NCBI GenBank assembly: GCA_023421075.1
Contig: JAEZUM010000079.1
Coordinates: forward strand, 1-64,000
Direction of reading: 5' to 3'
DNA from: Bacillota bacterium
GTDB taxonomy: Bacteria > Bacillota > Clostridia > Lachnospirales > Lachnospiraceae
DNA length: 64,000 nt
Made by a program: the position numbers and the translations under genes. The notes beneath the pieces are model-generated. The model was not told the DNA's origin and searched no databases. It was given only the letters and a program-made list of their open reading frames with translations. This document shows positions 46,323 to 55,267 of this stretch, in pieces (the stretch's first letter is position 1; each line of letters begins with the position of its first letter).

Positions 46323-47624
46323 CTATAGCAAATCTGAGGTAACTTGAAGTACCTTAGGAGTAAAATGTTGAGAGTTCAAGGTTACCCACAGCTGTGGAGT
46401 ATAATTCATAACATTCCATATACTGATACCCTTTAGATGATACTCTTCAACGATATCCGTTATTGCATTGATTGTTCTTGCATCCTTGAACCAGACAAAA
46501 TGTTGTATTCCTCCTCGATCATAATAAAAGTAAGGGGTAATATGATATTCATCAAAGCCCATCGATACACCCATTTCATCGGCTAACCTCAGTGCATCAA
46601 AATTCGCCAAGGCAGCTACCGGAGATAAGCCCTCCACATAGGGTAATTCCCAGTCGTAGGCAATTCTTGTGAAGCTAATGAAGATCTTCTCGGGAGGGAT
46701 CTGTGTAATGATCAATTCGGTAAAGCTTCGGATAAAGGGTAAAGTCGTCTGCTCAACAGCAGTTAGGTACGCATTTGTAAATTGATAGGATAAAAGAATT
46801 ACTCCATCGGCGGCCTGACCGATCTGAGCATAATATGGATTTAGATTGTTTTCGTTATTCGGATTATAACCAAAGGTATCCGGAATGATTGAGACAAAGA
46901 CATAGTAACCTTCCTGCTTAAGCCTTATACTAGCGTTTGTTATGAAGTTCGCATAGCCCTGCAGATCCTCGACTAATATATACTCAAAGCCAAAATTTAT
47001 TCCGTAAAGACCTTTTTCTCGTAAAACGTAGACAAGATGATCAATCAGTGTTTCCTGTTGTTCGACACTATTGAATAGTTTATTTGTAATACCGAAGCTA
47101 CCTCTTCCTTGCTCTGAAAAAGTGGATAACATCATAATTGGCGCTACACCAAATTCTTTCGCCTTCTGTATTATGATGGAATCCTCCGGAATGATCAGAG
47201 TACCTTGTGCATCAAGTCTATAATCTGCGATGGTCAAATACGTTAGGTAAGGTAAGGCTTTTTGTAAGTAGTTAAGATCAACATAGGAATAGGTATACGC
47301 ATTAATTTCCATCGGGCTCTTTTCTTTCGGATAGCTGATAATAAGTTCTTCTCCAATGTTAAAATAATCTCGGTCAAATAGAAATGGGTTGTTTTGAAGC
47401 AATTGCAATGGAGTGATATGGTATAACATTGCAATACTTTGGATTGAATCGCCGTCCTGTACAATGTGAGTTACGTCAGGGTGAGTGATAATAATAATTT
47501 GACCGTTTACGATATTGTAGGTTGCAGATATATTATTATCATAGATTAATCTCTGATAGGGTACGTTAAATTTATCGGCTATCGTGAAAATGGTATCGCC
47601 GGGTTGAACAATATAGATATCCAT
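46323..47624 (-). CDS. LysM-GH18 (YaaH/SleL-like) protein with degenerate catalytic motif
   Basis: 433 aa, the only minus-strand gene. Two LysM repeats lie at the N-terminus ('YIVQPGDTIFTIADKFN' about residues 3-47 and 'HIVQDGDSIQSIAMLYH' about 52-96), followed by a GH18-type domain like spore cortex-lytic YaaH/SleL. The catalytic motif normally reads DGxNxDFE; here it is 'YGINFGFEY', so both Asp residues are replaced while Glu is kept. It may be inactive as a glucosaminidase and bind cortex or cell wall only. No signal peptide is seen, as in spore-located YaaH. Confidence 0.8.
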   Translation of the reverse strand: MDIYIVQPGDTIFTIADKFNVPYQRLIYDNNISATYNIVNGQIIIITHPDVTHIVQDGDSIQSIAMLYHITPLQLLQNNPFLFDRDYFNIGEELIISYPKEKSPMEINAYTYSYVDLNYLQKALPYLTYLTIADYRLDAQGTLIIPEDSIIIQKAKEFGVAPIMMLSTFSEQGRGSFGITNKLFNSVEQQETLIDHLVYVLREKGLYGINFGFEYILVEDLQGYANFITNASIRLKQEGYYVFVSIIPDTFGYNPNNENNLNPYYAQIGQAADGVILLSYQFTNAYLTAVEQTTLPFIRSFTELIITQIPPEKIFISFTRIAYDWELPYVEGLSPVAALANFDALRLADEMGVSMGFDEYHITPYFYYDRGGIQHFVWFKDARTINAITDIVEEYHLKGISIWNVMNYTPQLWVTLNSQHFTPKVLQVTSDLL

Positions 47625-47963
47625 ATTGGCCTCACAATTAACATGTCATAATAAAATATGATGATGCGATGAAATGTTGATAAAATAATGATTAATCCAT
47701 AAAATACGATTGCAATGCTCTTGGAGCAATTCTTTGAAGAGTCAGTTTCATATTTTCAAACAATAAATCCTATGATACAATTGAAGTGTTGTTAGGTGTA
47801 ATACCCAAGATAGATACTAAATGCAAGAAGAGTCATATTAAGAGCTCCACAGATTTACCGACGTTCCTCATCCGTGGAGTGGAGCATACTGATATGATCG
47901 ATTTTGAAGATGAGAAAGTTGGATGAATACTGGAAATTATGATGTGAGGGGAAGCGTAAAATA
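47625..47963. other. divergent intergenic region
   Basis: 339 bp between the minus-strand LysM gene and the DUF3842 gene. A hairpin CTCCACAGAT/ATCCGTGGAG (47845-47879, one A-C mismatch) is present. A TATGAT at 47771 has no good -35 box. No gene is seen. Confidence 0.5.
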
Positions 47964-48401
47964 ATGAAGAAGGAAATTATGATAACAGTAATAGACGGAC
48001 AGGGTGGGGGAATTGGTAAAAGTATCGTAAGTAAGCTTCGTAAGCAGATTGATAAGGATCAGGGAATTACCATCTGTGCACTCGGGACGAATTCCAATGC
48101 GACCAATTCTATGTTGAAGGCTGGAGCAGACATCGGTGCGACCGGAGAGAATGCAATCGTCCGAACGGTATACCAATCTGATCTGATTCTGGGACCAATT
48201 GCTGTAATTGCAGCAAATTCTATGCTGGGTGAGCTGACTCCTCAGATGGCTTTAGCAATTAGTTCCTGCCCTGCCAGAAAGATACTGGTACCGCTTAATC
48301 GTTGTAACATTACCATCGCGTTTGATCTCAATGCATCGACGGAGACCTATATTGATTATTGTATTAAGCTGGTGGGGGATTATCTGGAGAATATGGAATA
48401 A
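47964..48401 (+). CDS. DUF3842 family protein
   Basis: 145 aa. The N-terminus 'ITVIDGQGGGIGKSIVSKLR' resembles a nucleotide-binding loop, and 'LGTNSNATNSMLKAGADIGATGENAI' is a conserved segment. DUF3842 is common in clostridia without an assigned function. The start has GGGGAAGC upstream. A perfect 8-bp hairpin (48406-48427) follows. Confidence 0.75.
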   Translation: MKKEIMITVIDGQGGGIGKSIVSKLRKQIDKDQGITICALGTNSNATNSMLKAGADIGATGENAIVRTVYQSDLILGPIAVIAANSMLGELTPQMALAISSCPARKILVPLNRCNITIAFDLNASTETYIDYCIKLVGDYLENME

Positions 48402-48432
48402 TGGAATCCTTAGAGGTTTCTAAGGATATGAC

Positions 48433-48460
48433 TTGACGAGATCTTAAAATGTGATATTCT
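48433..48460 (+). promoter_or_regulatory. sigma-A promoter of the Ni/Lar cassette
   Basis: TTGACG (48433-48438), 16-bp spacer, TATTCT (48455-48460). Predicted start near 48467 gives a ~300-nt leader before larB. A second TTGACG at 48627 has only a weak -10. Confidence 0.6.
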
Positions 48461-48466
48461 ATTTAT

Positions 48467-48770
48467 GATGCATCGGTTATCATGAAGGTAGCCCACAGTA
48501 AGAATTACTGTAAGAGAGTATGTCATTTGATTGAAGTGTACGGATAAGTTGTTAAATTGATTTGATCTTAGAACAGGATAATAAGTGGTAAGTGTAGGGC
48601 AGATGATCAATAAGCTATGATTTGTATTGACGAAACTTTAGAATAAAGAATTATCGGAATCATGAAGATTCGGTCGGCTGAGAACAGCTGCTGTATTTTC
48701 ATGATTTTTTTTGCGGCCATTGATCGTGGAAGGGCATACTAAATATATTATTTCTAGCTGGAGGACGAAG
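48467..48770 (+). promoter_or_regulatory. candidate attenuator/riboswitch leader of larB
   Basis: The leader contains a perfect hairpin ACAGTAA-GAA-TTACTGT (about 48496-48512) and ends in a terminator (48658-48712) before the larB ribosome site. Such a promoter-leader-terminator-gene order is typical of transcription attenuation. I could not match it to the NiCo (czcD) or any other known riboswitch consensus by eye. The ligand, if any, is unknown; nickel is the obvious candidate from context. Confidence 0.45.
48658..48712 (+). terminator. intrinsic terminator upstream of larB
   Basis: AATCATGAA (48658-48666) pairs with TTCATGATT (48698-48706), enclosing CGGCTG-AGAA-CAGCTG, followed by eight T residues (48705-48712). 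It sits between promoter and larB, so it must be bypassed or regulated for larB expression. Confidence 0.75.
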
Positions 48771-49511
48771 ATGGATATTCATAATTTGTTAGAGCAGGTA
48801 CAAAATAATGAGATGTCAATTACGCAGGCGGAAGAACTGCTGAAGCAATTACCTTATGAGGACTTAGGCTTTGCCAAGCTGGATCATCATAGAGAGCTGA
48901 GGTCGGGGTTTGGTGAGGTGGTTTTCTGTCAGGGAAAATCCATAGAGCACCTGGTACGGATATATCAGAGCTTTTACGAGAAGGATATGAACGTACTTGG
49001 AACTAGGGCAACCATGGAGCAGTATGAAAAGGTAAAGGAAGTATTACCAATGGTACAATATGACAGTCTGTCCCGCATTCTATCCATTCAGACAAGAGAT
49101 AAGAAAAGAGTGGGAAGTGTAGTGGTATGTACGGGTGGTACCTCGGATATCCCGGTAGCAGAAGAGGCTGCTCAGACAGCAGAATTCTTCGGAAGTAATG
49201 TGACCAGAATCTACGATGTAGGTGTAGCCGGAATCCATCGGCTCTTATCCAAGGTGGAAGAGATTCGTGAGGCGAATTGTGTGATCGCGGTAGCCGGAAT
49301 GGAAGGAGCGCTTGGCGGTGTAGTCGCAGGCTTGGTGGATAAGCCGGTCATCGCAGTTCCGACCTCCATCGGATATGGTGCGAACTTTGGCGGCTTGTCC
49401 GCTCTGTTGACCATGTTGAATTCCTGTGCGGAGGGCTTAGCAGTAGTTAATATTGATAATGGTTTCGGAGCCGGATATATAGCGACTCAGATTAATCGGT
49501 TAGGAGTATAA
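48771..49511 (+). CDS. larB: nickel pincer cofactor biosynthesis protein LarB
   Basis: 246 aa. LarB carboxylates and hydrolyses nicotinic acid adenine dinucleotide to give the pyridinium-3,5-biscarboxylate mononucleotide. The N-terminal 'LDHHRELRSGFGEVVFCQGK' and the AIR-carboxylase-like C-terminal half 'TGGTSDIPVAEEAAQTA', 'GMEGALGGVVAGLV' and 'PTSIGYGANFGGLSAL' identify it. ATG 48771 follows GGAGGACGAAG; an upstream in-frame ATG at 48711 lies in the terminator T-run. nikMN follows by 3 bp. Confidence 0.92.
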   Translation: MDIHNLLEQVQNNEMSITQAEELLKQLPYEDLGFAKLDHHRELRSGFGEVVFCQGKSIEHLVRIYQSFYEKDMNVLGTRATMEQYEKVKEVLPMVQYDSLSRILSIQTRDKKRVGSVVVCTGGTSDIPVAEEAAQTAEFFGSNVTRIYDVGVAGIHRLLSKVEEIREANCVIAVAGMEGALGGVVAGLVDKPVIAVPTSIGYGANFGGLSALLTMLNSCAEGLAVVNIDNGFGAGYIATQINRLGV

Positions 49512-49514
49512 ATC

Positions 49515-50528
49515 ATGCACATGTCAGATGCGTTACTGTCCGTGGCAGTAGGAACTACAATGAATGTGGTTTCGACCGGAGCCATAGGCTACAGTGTTTC
49601 AAAAATCAAGAAATATGACCTGGAAGAAAATAAAATTCCAATGATGGGTGTAATGGGCGCCTTTATCTTTGCAGCACAGATGATTAATTTTACGATACCG
49701 GTCACTGGATCCAGCGGACACATCGGAGGTGGGATCCTTTTAGCAGCCTTGCTTGGTCCATATCCGGCTGTGATTACTTTGTCCTGCGTATTATTAATTC
49801 AGTGCCTGTTTTTTGCAGATGGCGGGCTACTGGCGTTGGGCTGCAATATTTTTAATATTGCAATAATCCCCTGCCTCATAGCCTATCCCTTGATTTATAA
49901 GAATATCTTAAGAAAAGCGATATCAAGGAGAAGAATTACGATTGCCTCTGTGGCTGCTGTCGTTATCGGACTACAGCTGGGTGCCTTTGGCGTAGTGGTA
50001 CAGACCTTGTTATCCGGTATCACGGAGCTTCCTGTCGGTGCCTTTGCTGCAGTGATGCAACCGATTCATCTAGCCATTGGTATTGTTGAAGGTATCGTTA
50101 CTGCTGCAGTATTATGCTTTATCTATAATATTCGTAAGGAAATCCTTGAGAATGCTCTCGGATTTGGCAACCTTCAAAGAACAACAATGAAAAAATTTTA
50201 TGTTACGGTCATCTTGGCAACTATCTTAATCGGAGGCGTTCTGTCCTGGTATGCTTCTTCCAAGCCGGATGGTTTGGAGTGGTCCATCGGTAAAGTTACG
50301 AAGGAGACGGAGATTCAAAATGATACTGCTGTACATGAGACAGCACAGAAGCTACAGGAAAACACTGCCGTACTTCCTGATTATGCCTTGCAGCAGGATA
50401 ATACAACAGATGGAAAGCTTGGAACCAGCTTGTCCGGCATCGTCGGAGGGGGAATTACCCTGGCGATCGCAATGGCTTTCGGTTCCTTGATTATGCTCTA
50501 TAAGAAATATAGGAAGCGGACGAATTAA
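49515..50528 (+). CDS. nikM: nickel ECF transporter substrate-binding component NikMN (CbiM-like, PDGLE domain)
   Basis: 337 aa. This membrane S component binds Ni2+ for import, with NikQ and NikO. The mature N-terminus 'MHMSDALLSVAVG' places a His at position 2, which coordinates the metal in NikM/CbiM proteins; this supports the chosen start. About seven TM helices precede a C-terminal 'SSKPDGLEWSIGK' PDGLE/NikN-type domain, so M and N are fused. Cobalt remains possible on sequence alone, but the lar neighbours indicate nickel. Confidence 0.9.
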   Translation: MHMSDALLSVAVGTTMNVVSTGAIGYSVSKIKKYDLEENKIPMMGVMGAFIFAAQMINFTIPVTGSSGHIGGGILLAALLGPYPAVITLSCVLLIQCLFFADGGLLALGCNIFNIAIIPCLIAYPLIYKNILRKAISRRRITIASVAAVVIGLQLGAFGVVVQTLLSGITELPVGAFAAVMQPIHLAIGIVEGIVTAAVLCFIYNIRKEILENALGFGNLQRTTMKKFYVTVILATILIGGVLSWYASSKPDGLEWSIGKVTKETEIQNDTAVHETAQKLQENTAVLPDYALQQDNTTDGKLGTSLSGIVGGGITLAIAMAFGSLIMLYKKYRKRTN

Positions 50529-50614
50529 TAGCATGCCATGATGTATGAAAGTGAACGGCCAATATCGTATTTGGTGAAATATAAGGAATGAAATAAAACC
50601 CCAAAAGGATACCT

Positions 50615-51415
50615 ATGTCTAAATTAAAAAAATCAATCAATCGAATTATGTCCTTAGAGGAACTTACCATACTGGATACGCCGATCCATAGACTGCATCC
50701 TGCTATTAAATTGCTGTCTACTGCAATTTATCTTGTCATGGTAATTTCCTTCGGCAATGAACAGATCAGCGGATTAATTGTATTTTTCTTCTATCCGGTT
50801 CTTCTTATGGCACTCGGAGAGATACCACTTAAGTCGTTATTGAGCCGTCTCCTGATCGCACTACCATTTACCATCTTTGCTGGTATATCTAATTTATTTG
50901 TCAGTAGGGAAGTGGTCATGTATTTGGGTGGAGCTGTTATTACAAAAGGAATGATTACCTTTGTAGCAATCTTATTAAAAACGTTATTGTCTGTTAGTGC
51001 CGTACTGATCTTAATCGCCACGACATCCATGAATGAATTATTATATGGTATGCTTTATTTTCATATTCCCACCATCCTGGTGATGCAGATAACTATGACC
51101 TTTCGTTATCTTGGCGTACTGCTGGGTGAGGTATCGGTTATGTATCATGCATATATCCTCCGTGCCCCGCGTGAAAAGGGAATTAAACTAGCGGATATGG
51201 GACCATTTTTGGGGCAACTCATTATCCGAAGCTTTGACCGCGCAGAACGAATTTATCAGGCGATGAAATGCCGAGGCTTTGAGGGAGGATTTCATTTCTC
51301 AAAGAGGGGGAAGGTCCCGGCTCTACAATGGACCTATCTGGTAATTTTGTGTGGAATATTACTGTTTCTGCGCTTCTTCAATGTCAGTGAGTTCATAGGG
51401 GATCTCATCGTATAA
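50615..51415 (+). CDS. nikQ: ECF transporter T component NikQ/CbiQ
   Basis: 266 aa, about five TM helices. It couples the ATPase to the NikMN substrate-binding protein. The conserved 'YHAYILRAPREKGIKLADMGPF' and 'RSFDRAERIYQAMKCRGFEG' loop matches the EcfT/CbiQ Ala-Arg-Gly signature region. It is followed by the ATPase gene after ~110 bp. Confidence 0.9.
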   Translation: MSKLKKSINRIMSLEELTILDTPIHRLHPAIKLLSTAIYLVMVISFGNEQISGLIVFFFYPVLLMALGEIPLKSLLSRLLIALPFTIFAGISNLFVSREVVMYLGGAVITKGMITFVAILLKTLLSVSAVLILIATTSMNELLYGMLYFHIPTILVMQITMTFRYLGVLLGEVSVMYHAYILRAPREKGIKLADMGPFLGQLIIRSFDRAERIYQAMKCRGFEGGFHFSKRGKVPALQWTYLVILCGILLFLRFFNVSEFIGDLIV

Positions 51416-51524
51416 CCCACGGGATTGGAAGTTGGAGTATCTACTGATCGACAATCAAAAATAGTTGCAGAACGGATATTGAAACAGAAGAAGTGATTTG
51501 TAACAATTTATTGGAGGATAAGAA

Positions 51525-52256
51525 ATGATTAAAATAGATCATCTGAGTGTGAAATATCAGGATGGGAATCAGGTTATTAACGGGATTGATTTGCGGGTAA
51601 AGGACGGAGAGACCATCGGGATCATCGGGGCCAACGGCGCCGGAAAATCAACGCTTCTGATGACTATGGTGGGAATACTGTTTCCGGGGGAGGGCTCCAT
51701 CGAAATAGACGGAGTGCTACTGGATAGAAAGAACTTACGTGAACTTCGTGAACGAACGGGTGTCGTGTTTCAGAACCCGGATGATCAACTCTTTATGTCA
51801 AATGTCTTTGATGACATTGCCTTTGGACTTCGAAATTATGGCATGCAGGAAGAGAACGTGAAGCAGAAGATAATGAAAATGATGGAGGAGCTGGGGGTGG
51901 AAAAGCTGCAGCATATGAGCTCCCATAAACTTTCCGGAGGAGAGAAGCGAATTATAGCAATTGCGACGGTCCTGGTGATGGAACCCTCGGTGGTATTGTT
52001 TGATGAGCCTTCTTCCTTTTTGGATCCCAAGACAAGAAGAAGATTAATCCATCTGCTGCGAGAACTTAAGATGACAAAGGTGATCGCTACACATGACCTC
52101 GATATGGCATTGGAGCTATGCGATCGAATTGTTGTTCTCAAGAAGGGCAAGGTGTTTGCTGAGGGCAATGCAAAGGATATTCTTACAAACCAAAGTCTTC
52201 TTGAAGAGGCAGGACTCGAGTTACCCTTTTGCCTGCAGCGAATTGAGATGAATTAA
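51525..52256 (+). CDS. nikO: ECF transporter ATPase NikO/CbiO
   Basis: 243 aa. Single ABC ATPase for nickel uptake. Walker A 'GANGAGKST', Q loop 'VFQNPDDQLF', signature 'KLSGGEKR', Walker B 'SVVLFDEPSSFLDP' and the switch His 'IATHDLDMAL' are all present. GGAGGATAAGAA precedes the ATG. Confidence 0.95.
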   Translation: MIKIDHLSVKYQDGNQVINGIDLRVKDGETIGIIGANGAGKSTLLMTMVGILFPGEGSIEIDGVLLDRKNLRELRERTGVVFQNPDDQLFMSNVFDDIAFGLRNYGMQEENVKQKIMKMMEELGVEKLQHMSSHKLSGGEKRIIAIATVLVMEPSVVLFDEPSSFLDPKTRRRLIHLLRELKMTKVIATHDLDMALELCDRIVVLKKGKVFAEGNAKDILTNQSLLEEAGLELPFCLQRIEMN

Positions 52257-52316
52257 GTATTTTCGTCTGATGCGGTTCAACGATATTTTATTCGAATAAT
52301 GGAAAGTGAGACAAAT

Positions 52317-53852
52317 ATGAATAATAAGACGTTATACCTGGAGTGTTACTCCGGGATCAGTGGTGATATGACCGTAGCAGCTTTGCTGGATCTTGGTGCG
52401 GATCAGCAAGTATTGCTTGATGGGTTAAAGAGTCTCAAGGTGGAAGGGTATCAAATCGCGATTCGTCGTAAGGAGAAGAACAGCATCTCGGCCTGTGATT
52501 TTGATGTAATTCTTGATGAAGCGACGAAGGAGCATAAACATGATCATGAGTTTGAACCTAGCCATGATCATAATCATGATCATACACACAAGCATGATCA
52601 TGTACCGACAGAGGAACAAAGTCACGAGCATGCTCATAATCACGAGAAGGATCATAGTCAAGAGCATGATCATAATTATGAGAAGGATCAAAGTCACGAG
52701 CATGAGCATAATCCAGGGCATGTTCATAGACACGAGAATGTTCCTAGCCACGAGCATGACCAGAGTCAAGGCAGTCATCATCATAATACTAATGGCATCA
52801 GCCATGCGAAAATAAACAGAGGAAAGATAATCACCAATACGCACACACCGATACGTTACGGTCATCACGATCATCGTAACCTAAGTATCATAAATGATAT
52901 CATCGAAGGTTCAGCGATAACGGAGAAGGCGAAAACCATTGCTAAGAGAATCTTTTATATCGTTGCGGCTGCGGAAGCCAAGGCGCATGGGAAACCAATT
53001 GAAGAAGTACATTTTCACGAGGTAGGTGCTATCGACTCAATCGTAGATATCGTCGCTGCCGCAATTTGTCTGGATAATTTGAATATAAATGAGGTTGTTG
53101 TATCGGAGCTTTATGAAGGAACCGGATTTATTACCTGTCAGCACGGTTTGCTTCCGATTCCGGTGCCGGCAGTGATTAATATAGCTGCAGAGCATCAGCT
53201 GCCGCTTCATATTACAAATGTGAAGGGAGAATTGGTCACTCCAACCGGAGCTGCGATCGTTGCAGCTATCCGTACTAAGTCTGCTTTGCCGAAGGAAATG
53301 AGAGTCCTAAAGATTGGGCTGGGAGCTGGCAAGAGAAGCTATCAGGGTGCCAGTGGATTGCTTCGAGCTATGTTGATAGAGGATACCACTATCCGTAAAG
53401 ACAATATTTTATCTGACAGGGTATGGGTTCTTGAGGCTAATATTGATGATTGTACCGGTGAAGCACTGGCTTATACAACAGAGCTTCTGTTGAAACAGGG
53501 TGCAAAGGATGCTTATTATACCCCAATTTATATGAAGAAGAACCGCCCTGCCTATATGCTTGGTGTAATCTGTGAGGAGGATAAGCTCGAGCAGATGGAA
53601 GATATCATCTTTACACATTCAACAACAATCGGAATTCGCAGAACCGAGGCACAGAGATCTATGCTTCAAAGGGAACAAAGAGCAGTTCAAACCCCGTTCG
53701 GTGAAGCATTGGTAAAAGTTTGTACGTATAAAGAGCAGTACTTTTATTATCCGGAATATGAAAGTATTAAGAAGCTCAGTGAAGCTGCTGGGGTTGATTA
53801 TTTGACCATGTATCATAAGGTTCAGAATATAGCATCAACGAGCAAGGAATAA
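52317..53852 (+). CDS. larC: nickel insertion protein LarC (unfused-frame, His-rich insert)
   Basis: 511 aa. LarC inserts nickel into the pincer cofactor by CTP-dependent cyclometallation. The N-terminal 'LYLECYSGISGDMTVAALLDLGA' and 'VHFHEVGAIDSIVDIVAAA' regions are LarC1; 'IDDCTGEALAYTTELL' and 'YMKKNRPAYML' are LarC2. Residues ~70-180 form a His/Asp/Glu-rich insert with repeated 'HDHNHDHTHKHDH'-like units, a likely nickel store. In Lactobacillus, LarC1/C2 need a programmed frameshift; here one frame covers both. ATG 52317 follows GGAAAGTGAG; ATG 52299 is an alternative. Confidence 0.94.
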   Translation: MNNKTLYLECYSGISGDMTVAALLDLGADQQVLLDGLKSLKVEGYQIAIRRKEKNSISACDFDVILDEATKEHKHDHEFEPSHDHNHDHTHKHDHVPTEEQSHEHAHNHEKDHSQEHDHNYEKDQSHEHEHNPGHVHRHENVPSHEHDQSQGSHHHNTNGISHAKINRGKIITNTHTPIRYGHHDHRNLSIINDIIEGSAITEKAKTIAKRIFYIVAAAEAKAHGKPIEEVHFHEVGAIDSIVDIVAAAICLDNLNINEVVVSELYEGTGFITCQHGLLPIPVPAVINIAAEHQLPLHITNVKGELVTPTGAAIVAAIRTKSALPKEMRVLKIGLGAGKRSYQGASGLLRAMLIEDTTIRKDNILSDRVWVLEANIDDCTGEALAYTTELLLKQGAKDAYYTPIYMKKNRPAYMLGVICEEDKLEQMEDIIFTHSTTIGIRRTEAQRSMLQREQRAVQTPFGEALVKVCTYKEQYFYYPEYESIKKLSEAAGVDYLTMYHKVQNIASTSKE

Positions 53853-54026
53853 GTGTTCGGATAGAAAAGTAATGGCATTCGATTAATCATATATCAATTA
53901 ATAATGATAAATTAAGTCAAATCAAACAATTCGTATTAGTTATCTGTTGGGCTTTATATAACGTATGGAATAATAGAAATTCAGGTAATGTTAAGATGAC
54001 GTAGAGTGACATCATGGAGGAATATT

Positions 54027-54917
54027 ATGAAACAGAAGGATATAAAAGAAAGAGACAAGATACGATCATTGGTTGATGAAGGTCAAAATTTAATCACCGA
54101 GTCAAATGTATCTGCTTTTCAAAAACTGTCTAATTATTTGGAGCGGCATATCGAGGAAGGGATCGGAATCGCTTTCTCCGGTGGGGTCGATAGTAGTCTT
54201 TTGCTTAAGCTTGCCTGTGATATCGGTAAGAAAAATGGACAGAAGGTGTTGGCCATTACCTTTGAAACGAAGCTCCATCCCCATGGAGATCTGGAGGAGG
54301 CTAGTGCTATTGCTTTAAGCTTTGGAGCAATACATAAGATAATTGAAGTGGATGAATTCGCCGATCCTGAGATTATGTATAATCCGGAAGATCGTTGTTA
54401 TCGATGCAAGAACCTTTTGTTCCGAACCTTAATCCGCGAGGCGAAGGAAGCCGGCTTTCATTTCTTAATCGATGGTACAAATTATGATGATCGGAATGCG
54501 TATCGCCCCGGTATGAGAGCACTGAAGGAGTTGGGTATTCATAGCCCACTATTAGAACTGGAGATTACCAAAGCTACGATTCGTTCCTTAGCAGCCGATC
54601 TGTCAATCTCCTCCTCGGATAAGCCATCCGCTCCCTGCTTAGCTACCCGCTTGCCCTATGGAACCAGACTGGATTTTGATATCCTTGCGAGAATTGATCA
54701 GGGAGAACAATACATCAGGACTTTCGGCTTTTACAATGTCCGCCTTCGTCTACATGAGGATATATTAAGGATTGAGATCGATATAAAAGACTTTGCTAAA
54801 TTATTAGAGCACCAGGAATTAATCATCTCAAAATTAAAAGATCTGGGATTTCTCTATATCACAATGGATCTGGAAGGTTTTCGTTCAGGAAGTATGGATA
54901 TAAAGATAAATAAGTGA
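54027..54917 (+). CDS. larE: sulfur insertion enzyme LarE (CxxC/[4Fe-4S] type)
   Basis: 296 aa. LarE, a PP-loop enzyme, adenylates P2CMN and adds the two sulfurs of the pincer cofactor. The PP-loop 'IAFSGGVDSSLLLKLA' is near residue 48. Cysteines occur in 'EDRCYRCKNLLF' and 'SAPCLATRLPYG'; the third corresponds to the sacrificial Cys of L. plantarum LarE, whereas the CxxC suggests the [4Fe-4S] form found in Thermotoga and methanogens. ATG 54027 has GGAGG upstream; the upstream ATG at 54006 is less likely. A 174-bp gap before it has no gene. Confidence 0.9.
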   Translation: MKQKDIKERDKIRSLVDEGQNLITESNVSAFQKLSNYLERHIEEGIGIAFSGGVDSSLLLKLACDIGKKNGQKVLAITFETKLHPHGDLEEASAIALSFGAIHKIIEVDEFADPEIMYNPEDRCYRCKNLLFRTLIREAKEAGFHFLIDGTNYDDRNAYRPGMRALKELGIHSPLLELEITKATIRSLAADLSISSSDKPSAPCLATRLPYGTRLDFDILARIDQGEQYIRTFGFYNVRLRLHEDILRIEIDIKDFAKLLEHQELIISKLKDLGFLYITMDLEGFRSGSMDIKINK

Positions 54918-54990
54918 TTATTACAAAGTTGCATAACTGGATAAATGCAGTTATGTAGAATTATATAGATGTATGTAAGTGTATGTATAT

Positions 54991-55040
54991 AGATATAGAA
55001 AGATATAGAAAGATATAGATAGATATAGATAGATATAGAT
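54991..55040. repeat. 10-bp tandem repeat AGATATAGAW (five copies)
   Basis: AGATATAGAA, AGATATAGAA and three AGATATAGAT units lie head to tail at 54991-55040. The period matches the DNA helical repeat, so the array could be a curved/phased tract or slippage-prone microsatellite. It sits in the 382-bp gap after larE. Confidence 0.8.
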
Positions 55041-55099
55041 ATTTAGAAACTATATAAAAGAAATATTTCGGGCTGTTGGTATTGTTCGGAGGTAATCGA

Positions 55100-55132
55100 A
55101 TGATATCAGCAGTCTTTCATTTTATAACATAG
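55100..55132 (+). CDS. possible 10-codon micro-ORF with perfect ribosome site
   Basis: GGAGG (55088-55092) is 7 nt before ATG 55100, which opens a 10-codon frame (MISAVFHFIT) ending in TAG. Too short for homology. It could be a leader peptide or chance; no promoter is clear. Confidence 0.25.
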   Translation: MISAVFHFIT

Positions 55133-55238
55133 GATGGATTATTTAGCCTTATTTCTATCATTTATTAAATATTGAAGATATTAGGTTAGATCCCTTATTT
55201 TATAAATATACAAAAAAATACAAATTACTTGCAAAAGG

Positions 55239-55267
55239 TTTACATTCGGACATAAACATAGTATAAT
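55239..55267 (+). promoter_or_regulatory. strong sigma-A promoter for the zinc-ribbon gene
   Basis: TTTACA (55239-55244), 17-bp spacer, TATAAT (55262-55267), about 33 bp before the ATG at 55300. It may also drive the polysaccharide cluster. Confidence 0.8.

Noticed and set aside
52520..52800. Tandem CATGAT-type repeats in larC as a possible CRISPR or DNA repeat
   Set aside because: The repeats are codons of a His-rich protein segment in the larC frame; there are no spacers of constant length.
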